The translations under genes and the position numbers were made by a program. A stretch of 13,120 nt of DNA from Collinsella sp. (GTDB lineage Bacteria > Actinomycetota > Coriobacteriia > Coriobacteriales > Coriobacteriaceae): NCBI GenBank assembly GCA_019419405.1, contig DYAA01000093.1:1-13120 (forward strand), given 5' to 3'. Below are positions 6,311-13,076 of this stretch, piece by piece (positions within the stretch are counted from its first letter, which is position 1; each line of letters begins with the position of its first letter). Below the pieces are notes generated by a model. It was not told the origin of the DNA and made no database searches. It worked only from the letters and a program-made list of their open reading frames with translations.

Positions 6311-6766
6311 CTAGAGGAGATTGAGGGGGAGCTGGGGGGCGTCACCCCAGAGCTTTTCTAGGCGGTAGAAGTCGCGGGCTTCGGGAGTGAAGACGTGGAC
6401 GACAACCGAGCCGTAGTCCATGAGCATCCAGGTCTTCTGCTCGCGGCCCTCGATGGAGAACGGATGCTCGCCGCAAGCCTCGGCGACCTTCTCCTCGATC
6501 TCGTCGACGATCGAATCGACCTGGCGGTTGTTGGTACCGGTGGCAAGCACAAAGTAGTCGCACACGTCGGAAAGCTCGGTCAGGTCGAGCACCTGCACGT
6601 CCTCGCCCTTCTTGTCGTAGGCGGCCTGCGCGGCGGCGCGGGCGACATCCTCGGCGGCGACACCGCTCGCGGACAGCGAGGCGGCGGTGCGGTCGGACGT
6701 GGCAACGAAACTCTTGTGCTCCACACCTTCAAGAATCTGCTCGTCAGTCATGGTCTCGTCGGCCAT
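6311..6766 (-). CDS. rsfS: Ribosomal silencing factor RsfS
   Basis: RsfS binds L14 on the 50S subunit and blocks joining of the 30S subunit when nutrients are scarce. From ATG 6766 the product has 151 residues. The conserved domain starts around VARAAAQAAYDKKGEDVQVLDL, continues with DYFVLATGTNNRQVDSIVDEI and ends with KTWMLMDYGSVVVHVFTPEARDFYRLEKLWGDAP. It carries an N-terminal polar extension of about 40 residues not present in the usual 105-120-residue family members. ATG 6766 is preferred over GTG 6787 because AAAGAGG lies six bases upstream. It is the last gene of the operon, after yqeK, and ends 45 bases before the terminator hairpin. The common obg-nadD-yqeK-rsfS order supports the call. 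Confidence 0.94.
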   Translation of the reverse strand: MADETMTDEQILEGVEHKSFVATSDRTAASLSASGVAAEDVARAAAQAAYDKKGEDVQVLDLTELSDVCDYFVLATGTNNRQVDSIVDEIEEKVAEACGEHPFSIEGREQKTWMLMDYGSVVVHVFTPEARDFYRLEKLWGDAPQLPLNLL

Positions 6767-6772
6767 GGAATA

Positions 6773-6779
6773 CCTCTTT
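6773..6779 (-). promoter_or_regulatory. Ribosome binding site deciding the rsfS start
   Basis: AAAGAGG on the minus strand is six bases upstream of ATG 6766 and falls downstream of the alternative GTG 6787, so it favours the shorter protein. Confidence 0.6.
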
Positions 6780-6794
6780 CTAGACACACCCGAG

Positions 6795-7415
6795 CTAGCG
6801 CAGCTGGGCGTAATGGTTGTAAATCGTAATAGCCGTGGGATAAAGATAGCGCCCGGACTGGATCACATAGACCAGACCCTGCGCAAAACAGGAGAAGAAC
6901 AACTCGTCAAGCGTCGACTTCCCCACCATCTTGCGCAGCGCATGGGCATAGTCGCCGTGGCGGTTGGGCTCGATGGCATCTGCCACAAAGACCACCATAT
7001 CGAGCGGCGTCATGTCGCAGGCACCCACGGTGTGACGGTCGACAGCCTGGAAAACAGCCGGTGACAGCTCGGGAAAAAGCTGCGGAAGCTCATAGGCGGC
7101 AACAGGGCCATGCAAAAGCGGCGTCGCGGCGGAAGGAGAGCCGGCAACCTTGATGCCATAGTGAAGCGCGCGGGCCACGAGCTCGTCATCGGAAAGCACC
7201 TTGTCCCAGTCGTGAATTAAGCCGGCGGCAGCGGCATCAAAGCGGTCAACGCCGTAGACCTCGGCCAGATGAAGTGCGGTCTCGGCAACACCCAGCGAAT
7301 GCACATAGCGCTTGCGCTTATCTTTCATGCGAACATCGAGCAGCTCTTGAATGCGCTTGAGCAGCGCGCGCTCATCGCCCTCAAACTGATCCTCTACCGA
7401 CAACGTAGCCCCCAT
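6795..7415 (-). CDS. yqeK: HD-domain hydrolase YqeK (predicted symmetrical Ap4A hydrolase)
   Basis: YqeK proteins are HD-superfamily enzymes. Characterised members split diadenosine tetraphosphate symmetrically into two ADP. The protein of about 206 residues shows the expected metal ligands: KRYVHSLGVAETA (first His), AAGLIHDWDK (the HD pair, near residues 68-69), PLLHGPVAAY (His near 102), VDRHTVG (His near 128) and VFVADAIEPNR (Asp near 146). The start is ATG 7415, which shares one base with the nadD stop. GTG 7418 just upstream would add one residue and make a GTGA overlap. An AAGAAG 7-10 bases upstream is the only ribosome-site-like stretch. Tight coupling to nadD and rsfS is the normal arrangement for this family. 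Confidence 0.9.
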   Translation of the reverse strand: MGATLSVEDQFEGDERALLKRIQELLDVRMKDKRKRYVHSLGVAETALHLAEVYGVDRFDAAAAGLIHDWDKVLSDDELVARALHYGIKVAGSPSAATPLLHGPVAAYELPQLFPELSPAVFQAVDRHTVGACDMTPLDMVVFVADAIEPNRHGDYAHALRKMVGKSTLDELFFSCFAQGLVYVIQSGRYLYPTAITIYNHYAQLR

Positions 7416-8092
7416 CACTCAAAATCTTCTTGACCCAGATCGACATACAAACTGCGCTTGCGAATGTAGCCGAGCACAGACTCGCTCGTAAGATAGCGCA
7501 CGCTCATGCCGCGGGCAACTCGCTTACGAATGTTCGTCGAGCTGATCGCCAGCGCCGGAATCTGAATATAGCGCACATCGAACGGCAGCCCCGACTCTTT
7601 GATTCGGGCACGCGCCGTATCGATATCAAAACCCGGTCGCGTCGCCGCAATAAAGGTAGCAAGCTCAGCAATTCGCTCGGCATCATGCCAGGTCACAATA
7701 TCGATAATCGCGTCGGCGCCCGTAATAAAGTAGAGCTTTACCTGCGGCGGGTAAAAGTCGCGAAGGGCATGAAGCGTATCGGCCGTATAGGTTACGCCCG
7801 GACGGTCAATCTCGAACCGGCTCGCCAAAAAGGCCGGGTTCGCGGCGGTGGCGAGGACCGTCATGGCATAACGGTCCTCGGCAGGCGTCACCGGCTTGTC
7901 AAGCTTAAAGGCGGGAGAGCCCGCCGGCATAAAGAGCACAGCGTCCAAGTCGAGCGACTCGCGCGCCTGCTCGGCAGTCACCAGGTGCCCGTAATGAATC
8001 GGGTCGAATGTGCCGCCCATAATGCCAAGCCGAAACTCTTTGCCCTCTTTTATGGGCAGCTCGGGCAAACCGATTCCGCCGCGCAGCGACAT
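7415..8092 (-). CDS. nadD: Nicotinate-nucleotide adenylyltransferase
   Basis: NadD joins nicotinate mononucleotide and ATP to give deamido-NAD, a required step of NAD synthesis. The 225-residue product has the nucleotidyltransferase motif GGTFDPIHYGH (about 26-36) with the catalytic HxxH-type histidines, FITGADAIIDIVTWHD in the middle, and ISSTNIRKR near the C-terminus, which binds the ATP phosphates. About 20 residues precede the first strand FRLGIMGG, a little longer than usual. ATG 8092 is the only normal start before the domain and follows the obgE stop by three bases (TAA-GCC-ATG, the same junction as glyQ/glyS). GGAGG lies about 12 bases upstream, rather far, so translation may depend on coupling with obgE. 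Confidence 0.95.
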   Translation of the reverse strand: MSLRGGIGLPELPIKEGKEFRLGIMGGTFDPIHYGHLVTAEQARESLDLDAVLFMPAGSPAFKLDKPVTPAEDRYAMTVLATAANPAFLASRFEIDRPGVTYTADTLHALRDFYPPQVKLYFITGADAIIDIVTWHDAERIAELATFIAATRPGFDIDTARARIKESGLPFDVRYIQIPALAISSTNIRKRVARGMSVRYLTSESVLGYIRKRSLYVDLGQEDFE

Positions 8093-8095
8093 GGC

Positions 8096-9562
8096 TTACT
8101 CGCCCTCCGAGGTCTCGGCATCGTCCGCGACATCCGCCACATCGACAACCTCGACGCCCTCATCCGCAACGTCGGCCACGTCAATGGCCTCAACGGCAAC
8201 GTCCTCGCCAGCGTCCTCGAGCTCCTCGTACTCCGAGAAGTCCTCAGCGCCCTCAAAGTCAAAGGCACGCTGGCAAATGCGGACCTCGTCGCCCGCACGG
8301 CAACCGGCCTTCTCGAGCGCGTCGTCAACTCCCATACGAGCAAACTTATGCTGCAGGTAGATGACGGCTTCCTCGTTTTCCCAATCGGTCTGGATGACCA
8401 TGCGCTCAATCGCGCGACCAACCACACGGAAGGCACCGGGCTCTTCCTGGACAATGCGGAAACGCTTCTCGCGCTGCAGACGGCGGCGCTCCCACTCCTC
8501 GTCGCGAAGATCGACTGGCTCATCAGAGACCGCCAGCTCGGATCGCAGCTTAGCCACCTGCTCGCCCACGGCAAGCATCAGCGTATTGAGGCCGGCACCC
8601 GTCACGGCGGACACGGCAAAGAACATATGCCCGTCGTCGAGCGCCGCACGCTTAAGGTCGGCAATCTTGTCGGCCGTGCCCGGCGCATCGCACTTGTTAG
8701 CGACGACGATCTGCGGACGCTCCGAAAGCTCGGCGCCATACTGCTCGAGCTCACGGTTGATGATGCGGTAATCCTCAACCGGGTCGCGATCCTCAAAACC
8801 GCCCGTCATGTCGACGACATGCATGATCAGCGCCGTACGCTCGATGTGGCGCAGGAACTGGTGGCCCAGGCCCTTGCCCTCGCTCGCGCCCTCGATCAAA
8901 CCAGGAACGTCGGCAACGACGTAAGAATACTCACCGGCACGCACCATGCCGAGGTTCGGCACGAGCGTGGTAAACGGATAGTCGGCGATCTTAGGACGGG
9001 CGGCACTCATGCGCGCGATGAGCGAAGACTTACCCACCGAGGGAAAGCCCACGAGCGCGGCATCGGCCATAAGCTTCATCTCGAGCTCAATCCAATGCTC
9101 CTCGGCCGGTTCGCCCAGCTGAGCGAACGCGGGCGCGCGGCGCACCGACGTCACAAAGTGCGTGTTGCCCAGGCCACCGGCACCGCCGGGCGCCACGACA
9201 ACGCGCTCGCCATCATGCACCAGATCGGCAATCTCGAACATCGGGGTCTGCGTCTCGGGGTCGAGCTCACGCACCACGGTGCCCATGGGAACCTTCAGGA
9301 TCAGATCCTCGCCGCTCTTACCGTTACGACGGGCACCCTGCCCATGCGTGCCGCGCTCGGCGCGGAAGTGATGCTTAAAGCGGTAATCGATCAACGAAGA
9401 CAGCTGAGCATCGGCCTGGATGACGACATTGCCGCCACGACCGCCGTCGCCGCCATCGGGGCCGCCCTTGGGGACAAATGCCTCGCGCCTAAACGACATG
9501 CATCCGGCTCCGCCGTCGCCGCCGCACACGTTAATGCGGCTGATATCGGTGAACTGTGACAA
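8096..9562 (-). CDS. obgE: Obg family GTPase (CgtA), 50S assembly
   Basis: Obg is an essential GTPase that binds the 50S subunit during assembly and responds to ppGpp. The 488-residue protein has all three domains. The glycine-rich Obg fold covers about 1-160 (CGGDGGAGCMSFRREAFVPKGGPDGGDGG). The G domain has GFPSVGKS (172-179), the switch I Thr pair (198-199), DVPG (218-221), NKCD (289-292) and SAV (318-320). The OCT domain lies at about 366-437. It ends with an acidic tail of some 50 residues that contains DVADVAD twice (461-467 and 474-480). The start is TTG 9562, eight bases after GGAGG; the next in-frame residues already match the family N-terminus. It leads the obgE-nadD-yqeK-rsfS block behind the rpmA terminator-like hairpin. 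Confidence 0.96.
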   Translation of the reverse strand: MSQFTDISRINVCGGDGGAGCMSFRREAFVPKGGPDGGDGGRGGNVVIQADAQLSSLIDYRFKHHFRAERGTHGQGARRNGKSGEDLILKVPMGTVVRELDPETQTPMFEIADLVHDGERVVVAPGGAGGLGNTHFVTSVRRAPAFAQLGEPAEEHWIELEMKLMADAALVGFPSVGKSSLIARMSAARPKIADYPFTTLVPNLGMVRAGEYSYVVADVPGLIEGASEGKGLGHQFLRHIERTALIMHVVDMTGGFEDRDPVEDYRIINRELEQYGAELSERPQIVVANKCDAPGTADKIADLKRAALDDGHMFFAVSAVTGAGLNTLMLAVGEQVAKLRSELAVSDEPVDLRDEEWERRRLQREKRFRIVQEEPGAFRVVGRAIERMVIQTDWENEEAVIYLQHKFARMGVDDALEKAGCRAGDEVRICQRAFDFEGAEDFSEYEELEDAGEDVAVEAIDVADVADEGVEVVDVADVADDAETSEGE

Positions 9563-9570
9563 CAGAATCG

Positions 9571-9575
9571 CCTCC
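9571..9575 (-). promoter_or_regulatory. Ribosome binding site of obgE
   Basis: GGAGG on the minus strand lies eight bases before the TTG start at 9562 and only a few bases after the U-tract of the upstream hairpin. Confidence 0.7.
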
Positions 9576-9578
9576 TAC

Positions 9579-9621
9579 AAAAAGAGGGAGACCCTTGAAT
9601 CCTAAAACTCAAGTGCCTCCC
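9579..9621 (-). terminator. Intrinsic terminator or attenuator between rpmA and obgE
   Basis: Arms at 9609-9621 and 9586-9598 pair over 13 positions with one mismatch and one G-U pair. The loop is ten bases. On the minus strand the stem is followed by TCTTTTT (9585-9579). It lies 25 bases beyond the rpmA stop. Because obgE, nadD, yqeK and rsfS follow without an obvious promoter of their own, partial termination that lowers their level relative to L21 and L27 is the likely role. Confidence 0.7.
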
Positions 9622-9646
9622 ACATATGTGCTCTATGAAGGGTGAA

Positions 9647-9904
9647 TTACGCGTTCGCGAGCGGGCGTACGCTGACCCTGTGCTTGATACCCTTGTGGAA
9701 CTCAACGGTACCGTCGACCAGCGCGAACAGCGTGTCGTCCTTGCCACGGCCAACGTTCTCACCCGGGTGGATGTGAGTGCCGTGCTGACGGACGAGAATC
9801 GTGCCCGTGGTTACCGTCTGGCCGGCATAGCGCTTCGTGCCAAGGCGCTGACCGCGGGAGTCACGGCCATTACGGGAGGAACCGAGTCCTTTTTTGTGTG
9901 CCAT
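9647..9904 (-). CDS. rpmA: Large subunit ribosomal protein L27
   Basis: L27 reaches into the peptidyl transferase centre of the 50S subunit through its N-terminal tail. The 85-residue protein begins MAHKKGLGSSRNGRDSRGQRLG and continues with TTGTILVRQHGTHIHPGENVGRG, the standard family sequence and length. It starts directly with the mature AHKKG tail and lacks the short cleavable extension that Firmicutes L27 carries, which fits the absence of a prp protease gene between rplU and rpmA. A short AGG stands about nine bases before ATG 9904. It lies 33 bases after rplU, and a hairpin with a U-tract follows it. Confidence 0.98.
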   Translation of the reverse strand: MAHKKGLGSSRNGRDSRGQRLGTKRYAGQTVTTGTILVRQHGTHIHPGENVGRGKDDTLFALVDGTVEFHKGIKHRVSVRPLANA

Positions 9905-9937
9905 TGTGTATACCTACTCTTTCGTTACGAGTGTAAT

Positions 9938-10312
9938 CTACTCGGCGACGGGAGCCTCGGCAACAGCCTCGGCCTCTGCCTTGACAGCCTTCTTGGCGCG
10001 GGACGTAGCCTGGACCTTCACGATCTTCAGCTTGGTGAGCTGCTGACGGTGACCCTTCAGACGACGATAGCGCTTACGCTTGTGGAACTTGAAGACCAGC
10101 TGCTTCTCGCCCTTGAACTGCTCAACGATCTGAGCGGTAACCTTGGCCTTGGCCAGCTTGTCGGGATCGGTGACGATCTTCTTACCATCGTTGAGGAAGA
10201 TGACCGGCAGGGTGACCTTGTCGCCCTCATTGCCCTCGATCTTCTCGACGGTGATGACATCGTCGGTGGCGACCTTGTACTGCTTGCCGCCCGTGTTAAC
10301 GATTGCGTACAT
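9938..10312 (-). CDS. rplU: Large subunit ribosomal protein L21
   Basis: L21 binds 23S rRNA and contacts L20 in the 50S subunit. The protein starts MYAIVNTGGKQYKV, the usual N-terminus, and contains KGEKQLVFKFHKRKRYRRLKGHRQQLTKLKI, the basic rRNA-binding stretch. ATG 10312 gives 124 residues. An in-frame ATG at 10333 would add seven residues, but it has no ribosome site, and AAGGG stands nine bases before the preferred start. The last 25 residues form an Ala/Glu/Val-rich tail (KAVKAEAEAVAEAPVAE) beyond the usual family end near 103 residues, similar in kind to the S16 and Obg tails in this window. A strong promoter lies just upstream. Confidence 0.97.
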   Translation of the reverse strand: MYAIVNTGGKQYKVATDDVITVEKIEGNEGDKVTLPVIFLNDGKKIVTDPDKLAKAKVTAQIVEQFKGEKQLVFKFHKRKRYRRLKGHRQQLTKLKIVKVQATSRAKKAVKAEAEAVAEAPVAE

Positions 10313-10354
10313 GTTTACTTGCCCTTCATGCATCAGTTAGTGCAACAGCCGAAT

Positions 10355-10383
10355 ATAGTAGCAGGCGAAAATACCCCCGTCAA
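10355..10383 (-). promoter_or_regulatory. Promoter of the rplU operon (extended -10)
   Basis: On the minus strand TTGACG (10383-10378, 5 of 6) is followed after exactly 17 bases by TACTAT (10360-10355, 4 of 6), preceded by TGC, an extended -10. The start point would be near 10348, leaving a leader of about 36 bases. The -35 box contains the TGA stop codon of the upstream gene. Confidence 0.7.
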
Positions 10384-11192
10384 CGAGTATGTGGAGCAAA
10401 TCCACAAGTTCGCACAGGTATGGGGCTGACGAGTCGGCCCTCGTCGTCCTCGCATGCTTGATTCTGACGCTCGACATCGTAGGAGCAGATGGTCACGAGG
10501 TCTTGCATACCGGTGGAAACAATAGGTGCATCCACGCCCGGGGTCAAGCCCTGCAACAAAACATCAGCTGCAGAAAGCAAAATTTCCGGACGCATGGAGC
10601 CCTCGTTATCGGCATGGGTGTCGAGCATGAGCACCAAATGGTCCGGACGCTCCCCAGCCGTGAGCTCATAGCCCACGAGCGTGTGATCCAAATCCAAGCG
10701 CTTGCTCTTTTTTCCGCGCGCGTAGTCGATGCCATGGTCCGCGCGCAACGTGTCGATCGCACGACGCGCCTCGTCGGCGCTTACGGGCGCCTCGGGATCC
10801 AAGTGTAGATCGATGCGATACGACAGGCGCGTGAGCTGCGCCGTCAACGCCGGCGTGCGCACGTCGATGTACGCTGCCTCAATGGGTGCCAGATCGGCCG
10901 GAGACGCCGCAGCCAGACGCCCAAACGCCTCGTCGAGCGCCACGAACTCGGTCATAAACAGGTCATACCACTCGCAGGTCGACGACGTACCCACCGGTAG
11001 TGCCGAAGAGAAGCCCACGCGCATGTGCGGTGAGAAGCCCTGCGTGACGGCATAGGGAAGTCCCGCACGGCGCACGATGCGCTCAATGGTATGGATTACT
11101 TCGAGATGGCCCAGGTACTTAAGGCGATCACGCTTGCCATAGCGAACACGAAGCCTAAAGAGCGTGGGGTTGTCGGTCAGGCGCTCACTCAT
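10380..11192 (-). CDS. Radical-SAM-linked protein, TIGR03936/DUF2344-like, function unknown
   Basis: The 270-residue protein matches my memory of the TIGR03936 (DUF2344) family. It begins with FRLRVRYGKRDRLKYLGHLEVIHTIERIVRRAGLPYAVTQGFSPHMRVGFSSALPVGTSS in conserved order: a basic strand, an L.HL motif, RRAGLP, GFSPH and the SALPVG stretch. No known catalytic motif is visible and there is no signal or membrane segment. The family is found next to, or fused with, the TIGR03960 radical SAM protein. Here the ATG at 11192 overlaps the stop of that gene as ATGA, so the two are translated together and probably act together. Its stop lies inside the -35 box of the rplU promoter. The biochemical role is not known; a link to ribosome or tRNA modification is only suggested by the neighbours. 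Confidence 0.85.
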   Translation of the reverse strand: MSERLTDNPTLFRLRVRYGKRDRLKYLGHLEVIHTIERIVRRAGLPYAVTQGFSPHMRVGFSSALPVGTSSTCEWYDLFMTEFVALDEAFGRLAAASPADLAPIEAAYIDVRTPALTAQLTRLSYRIDLHLDPEAPVSADEARRAIDTLRADHGIDYARGKKSKRLDLDHTLVGYELTAGERPDHLVLMLDTHADNEGSMRPEILLSAADVLLQGLTPGVDAPIVSTGMQDLVTICSYDVERQNQACEDDEGRLVSPIPVRTCGFAPHTR

Positions 11193-13066
11193 GCGCGATC
11201 ACCCATCAATACATTCTTGGCGTGGAGCGTGGGGCAGATTCCGCAGCCGGTGCACGACGTGCGGGTGCAGTCGGGAGTCGTGACACCCTCGAGCGAGCGA
11301 CGGTACTCGCGCTCGAGGAAGCCGCGCGTGCAGCCGGGGCTCACGTGCTCCCACGGCAGGCGCCAGTCCAACTCGTAGGGCAGGTGCACGAGCTCATTGA
11401 GGTCGATGCCGTTTTTGGCAGCAGCCTCCTTCCAGTTATCGAGCGAGAAATGCTCTACCCAGGCGTCAAAGCGAGAGCCCGCGCGCCAAGCATCGATGAT
11501 GACGGGCGTCATGTCACGCCCGGCGCGGGACAGCGCGGCCTCGATGAGCGAGGTCTCGGCATCGTGGTAATGCACGCGGACGGCACGGTTGCGAACGCTC
11601 GTGATAAGCAGCTTCTGGCGACGCTTGACGTCGTCGTAGTCGAGCTGCGGGCACCACTGGAACGGCGTGGCAGCCTTGGGGATAAACACCGAAACCGAGA
11701 TGGACACCGAGATCGAGCCGCGACGAGCCTTGGGCACCACGGAACGACCGAGCTCCAGCACGTGATCGGCCAGATTGGCGATGGCCACGATGTCCTCGTC
11801 GCGCTCGCCGGGAAGGCCCATCATAAAGTAGAGCTTCATGCGGTTCCAGCCGGCCTCGAAGGCCGCCTTGGCCGCACGGTCCAGGTCCTCCTCGGTCACG
11901 TTCTTGTTAATGATGTCGCGCATGCGCTGGCTGCCGGCCTCGGGTGCGAACGTCAGGCCGCCCTTCTTTTCGCCGGCGACCGACTCGGCCATATCCACGC
12001 CAAATGAATCCAGGCGCTGCGACGGAATAGACACGCGAATACCCGTATCCTCCAGGCGACGGTTGAGCCTGCCGAGCACGTCACGAATGCAGGAGTGGTC
12101 GGTCGTGGAGAGCGAGGTCAGCGACACCTCGTCATAGCCGGTCTTTTCCAGACCCTGAATCACCGACGAGACGATCTGGTCGGCCGAACGCTCGCGCACC
12201 GGGCGATACGTCATGCCGGCCTGGCAAAAACGACAGCCGCGGGCGCAGCCGCGCAGAATCTCGATAGACAGGCGATCGTGAACCAGCTGCGCATAGGGCA
12301 CGCACGACTGCGACAGCGGATTCGTGGCGCCGAAATCCTCGACGACGCGTTTGTAGACCACGGTCGGCGCATCCTTGCCCTCGCGCGGCACGGTGTAGCC
12401 ATGCGGCGAGCAGGGCTCGTCGTGACGAACCTCATAGAGCGACGGCACGTAGTTGCCGGCAATGGATGCAAGCTGCTCAACAATCTGCGCGCGCGGGACT
12501 CCTTCGTCGCGCAGGCGGCGATGCAGCTGGCAGGTCTCGAGCAGCGATTCCTCGCCCTCGCCGATGAGGATGGCATCGAAGAAGGCCGCGTACGGCTCGG
12601 GGTTGTACACCGAGGGGCCGCCGGCGATGATGATGGGGTCGTCTTCACCTCGGTCGGCCGCTAACAGCGGAATGCCAGCGAGGTCGAGTGCCTCGAGGAA
12701 GTTCGTCACCGCCATCTCGTGCGGCACATGCAGGCCGACGATATCAAACGAAGCGACCGGCGCTGCACCCTCGAGCGAGAGCAGCGGAATGCCTGCCTCG
12801 CGCATAGCGTCACCCATATCGGGCCACGGCACATAGCCACGCTCGCAGGAGATGCCCTCGGCCTGGTTAAGGATGTTGTAGAGGATGGCGATACCCTGGT
12901 TGGGCAGACCGACCTCGTACACATCCGGGTAGATCAGGCAGCAACGGTAGTCGGCATCGGCCTTGGAAAGCGTGCCCCACTCGTGATCGATATAGCGACT
13001 CGGCTTCTCGACCTTGGCGAGCAGCGGCTCAATTAAATGAAAACAGTCTTGGTATGCAACGCGCAA
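11189..13066 (-). CDS. Radical SAM protein, TIGR03960-like, function unknown
   Basis: The 625-residue protein is a class B-like radical SAM enzyme. An N-terminal Rossmann-like, B12-binding-type region (about 40-175) shows LIYPDVYEVGLPNQGIAILY, GLHVPHEMAVTNFLEAL and IIIAGGPSVYNPEP. The radical SAM core follows with the iron-sulfur motif CARGCRFC (Cys274, 278, 281), then TSLSTTDHS, FAPEAGSQRMRDIINKN and KLYFMMGLPGE. At the very C-terminus is a second cysteine cluster, CTRTSCTGCGIC (Cys600, 605, 608, 611), which could hold an extra cluster or zinc. The start is TTG 13066, with AGGGG seven bases upstream; no ATG or GTG is available nearby. The frame is open to the window end, so a further upstream start cannot be fully excluded. 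Substrate unknown. Confidence 0.87.
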   Translation of the reverse strand: MRVAYQDCFHLIEPLLAKVEKPSRYIDHEWGTLSKADADYRCCLIYPDVYEVGLPNQGIAILYNILNQAEGISCERGYVPWPDMGDAMREAGIPLLSLEGAAPVASFDIVGLHVPHEMAVTNFLEALDLAGIPLLAADRGEDDPIIIAGGPSVYNPEPYAAFFDAILIGEGEESLLETCQLHRRLRDEGVPRAQIVEQLASIAGNYVPSLYEVRHDEPCSPHGYTVPREGKDAPTVVYKRVVEDFGATNPLSQSCVPYAQLVHDRLSIEILRGCARGCRFCQAGMTYRPVRERSADQIVSSVIQGLEKTGYDEVSLTSLSTTDHSCIRDVLGRLNRRLEDTGIRVSIPSQRLDSFGVDMAESVAGEKKGGLTFAPEAGSQRMRDIINKNVTEEDLDRAAKAAFEAGWNRMKLYFMMGLPGERDEDIVAIANLADHVLELGRSVVPKARRGSISVSISVSVFIPKAATPFQWCPQLDYDDVKRRQKLLITSVRNRAVRVHYHDAETSLIEAALSRAGRDMTPVIIDAWRAGSRFDAWVEHFSLDNWKEAAAKNGIDLNELVHLPYELDWRLPWEHVSPGCTRGFLEREYRRSLEGVTTPDCTRTSCTGCGICPTLHAKNVLMGDRA

Positions 13067-13076
13067 CGGAAAACCC

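Noticed and set aside
7430..9559. A 709-codon open frame on the plus strand opposite nadD and obgE
   Set aside because: It is the mirror of two clearly conserved minus-strand genes. GC-rich codon bias suppresses stops in this antisense frame, and its product shows no recognisable domain.
9621..9630. Ten-base palindrome CACATATGTG just after rpmA
   Set aside because: It is short, not repeated elsewhere in the window, not placed as an operator relative to a promoter, and easily chance.
10313..10333. In-frame ATG at 10333 as the rplU start
   Set aside because: It adds MHEGQVN, which L21 proteins lack, and has no ribosome site, whereas ATG 10312 fits the family start exactly.
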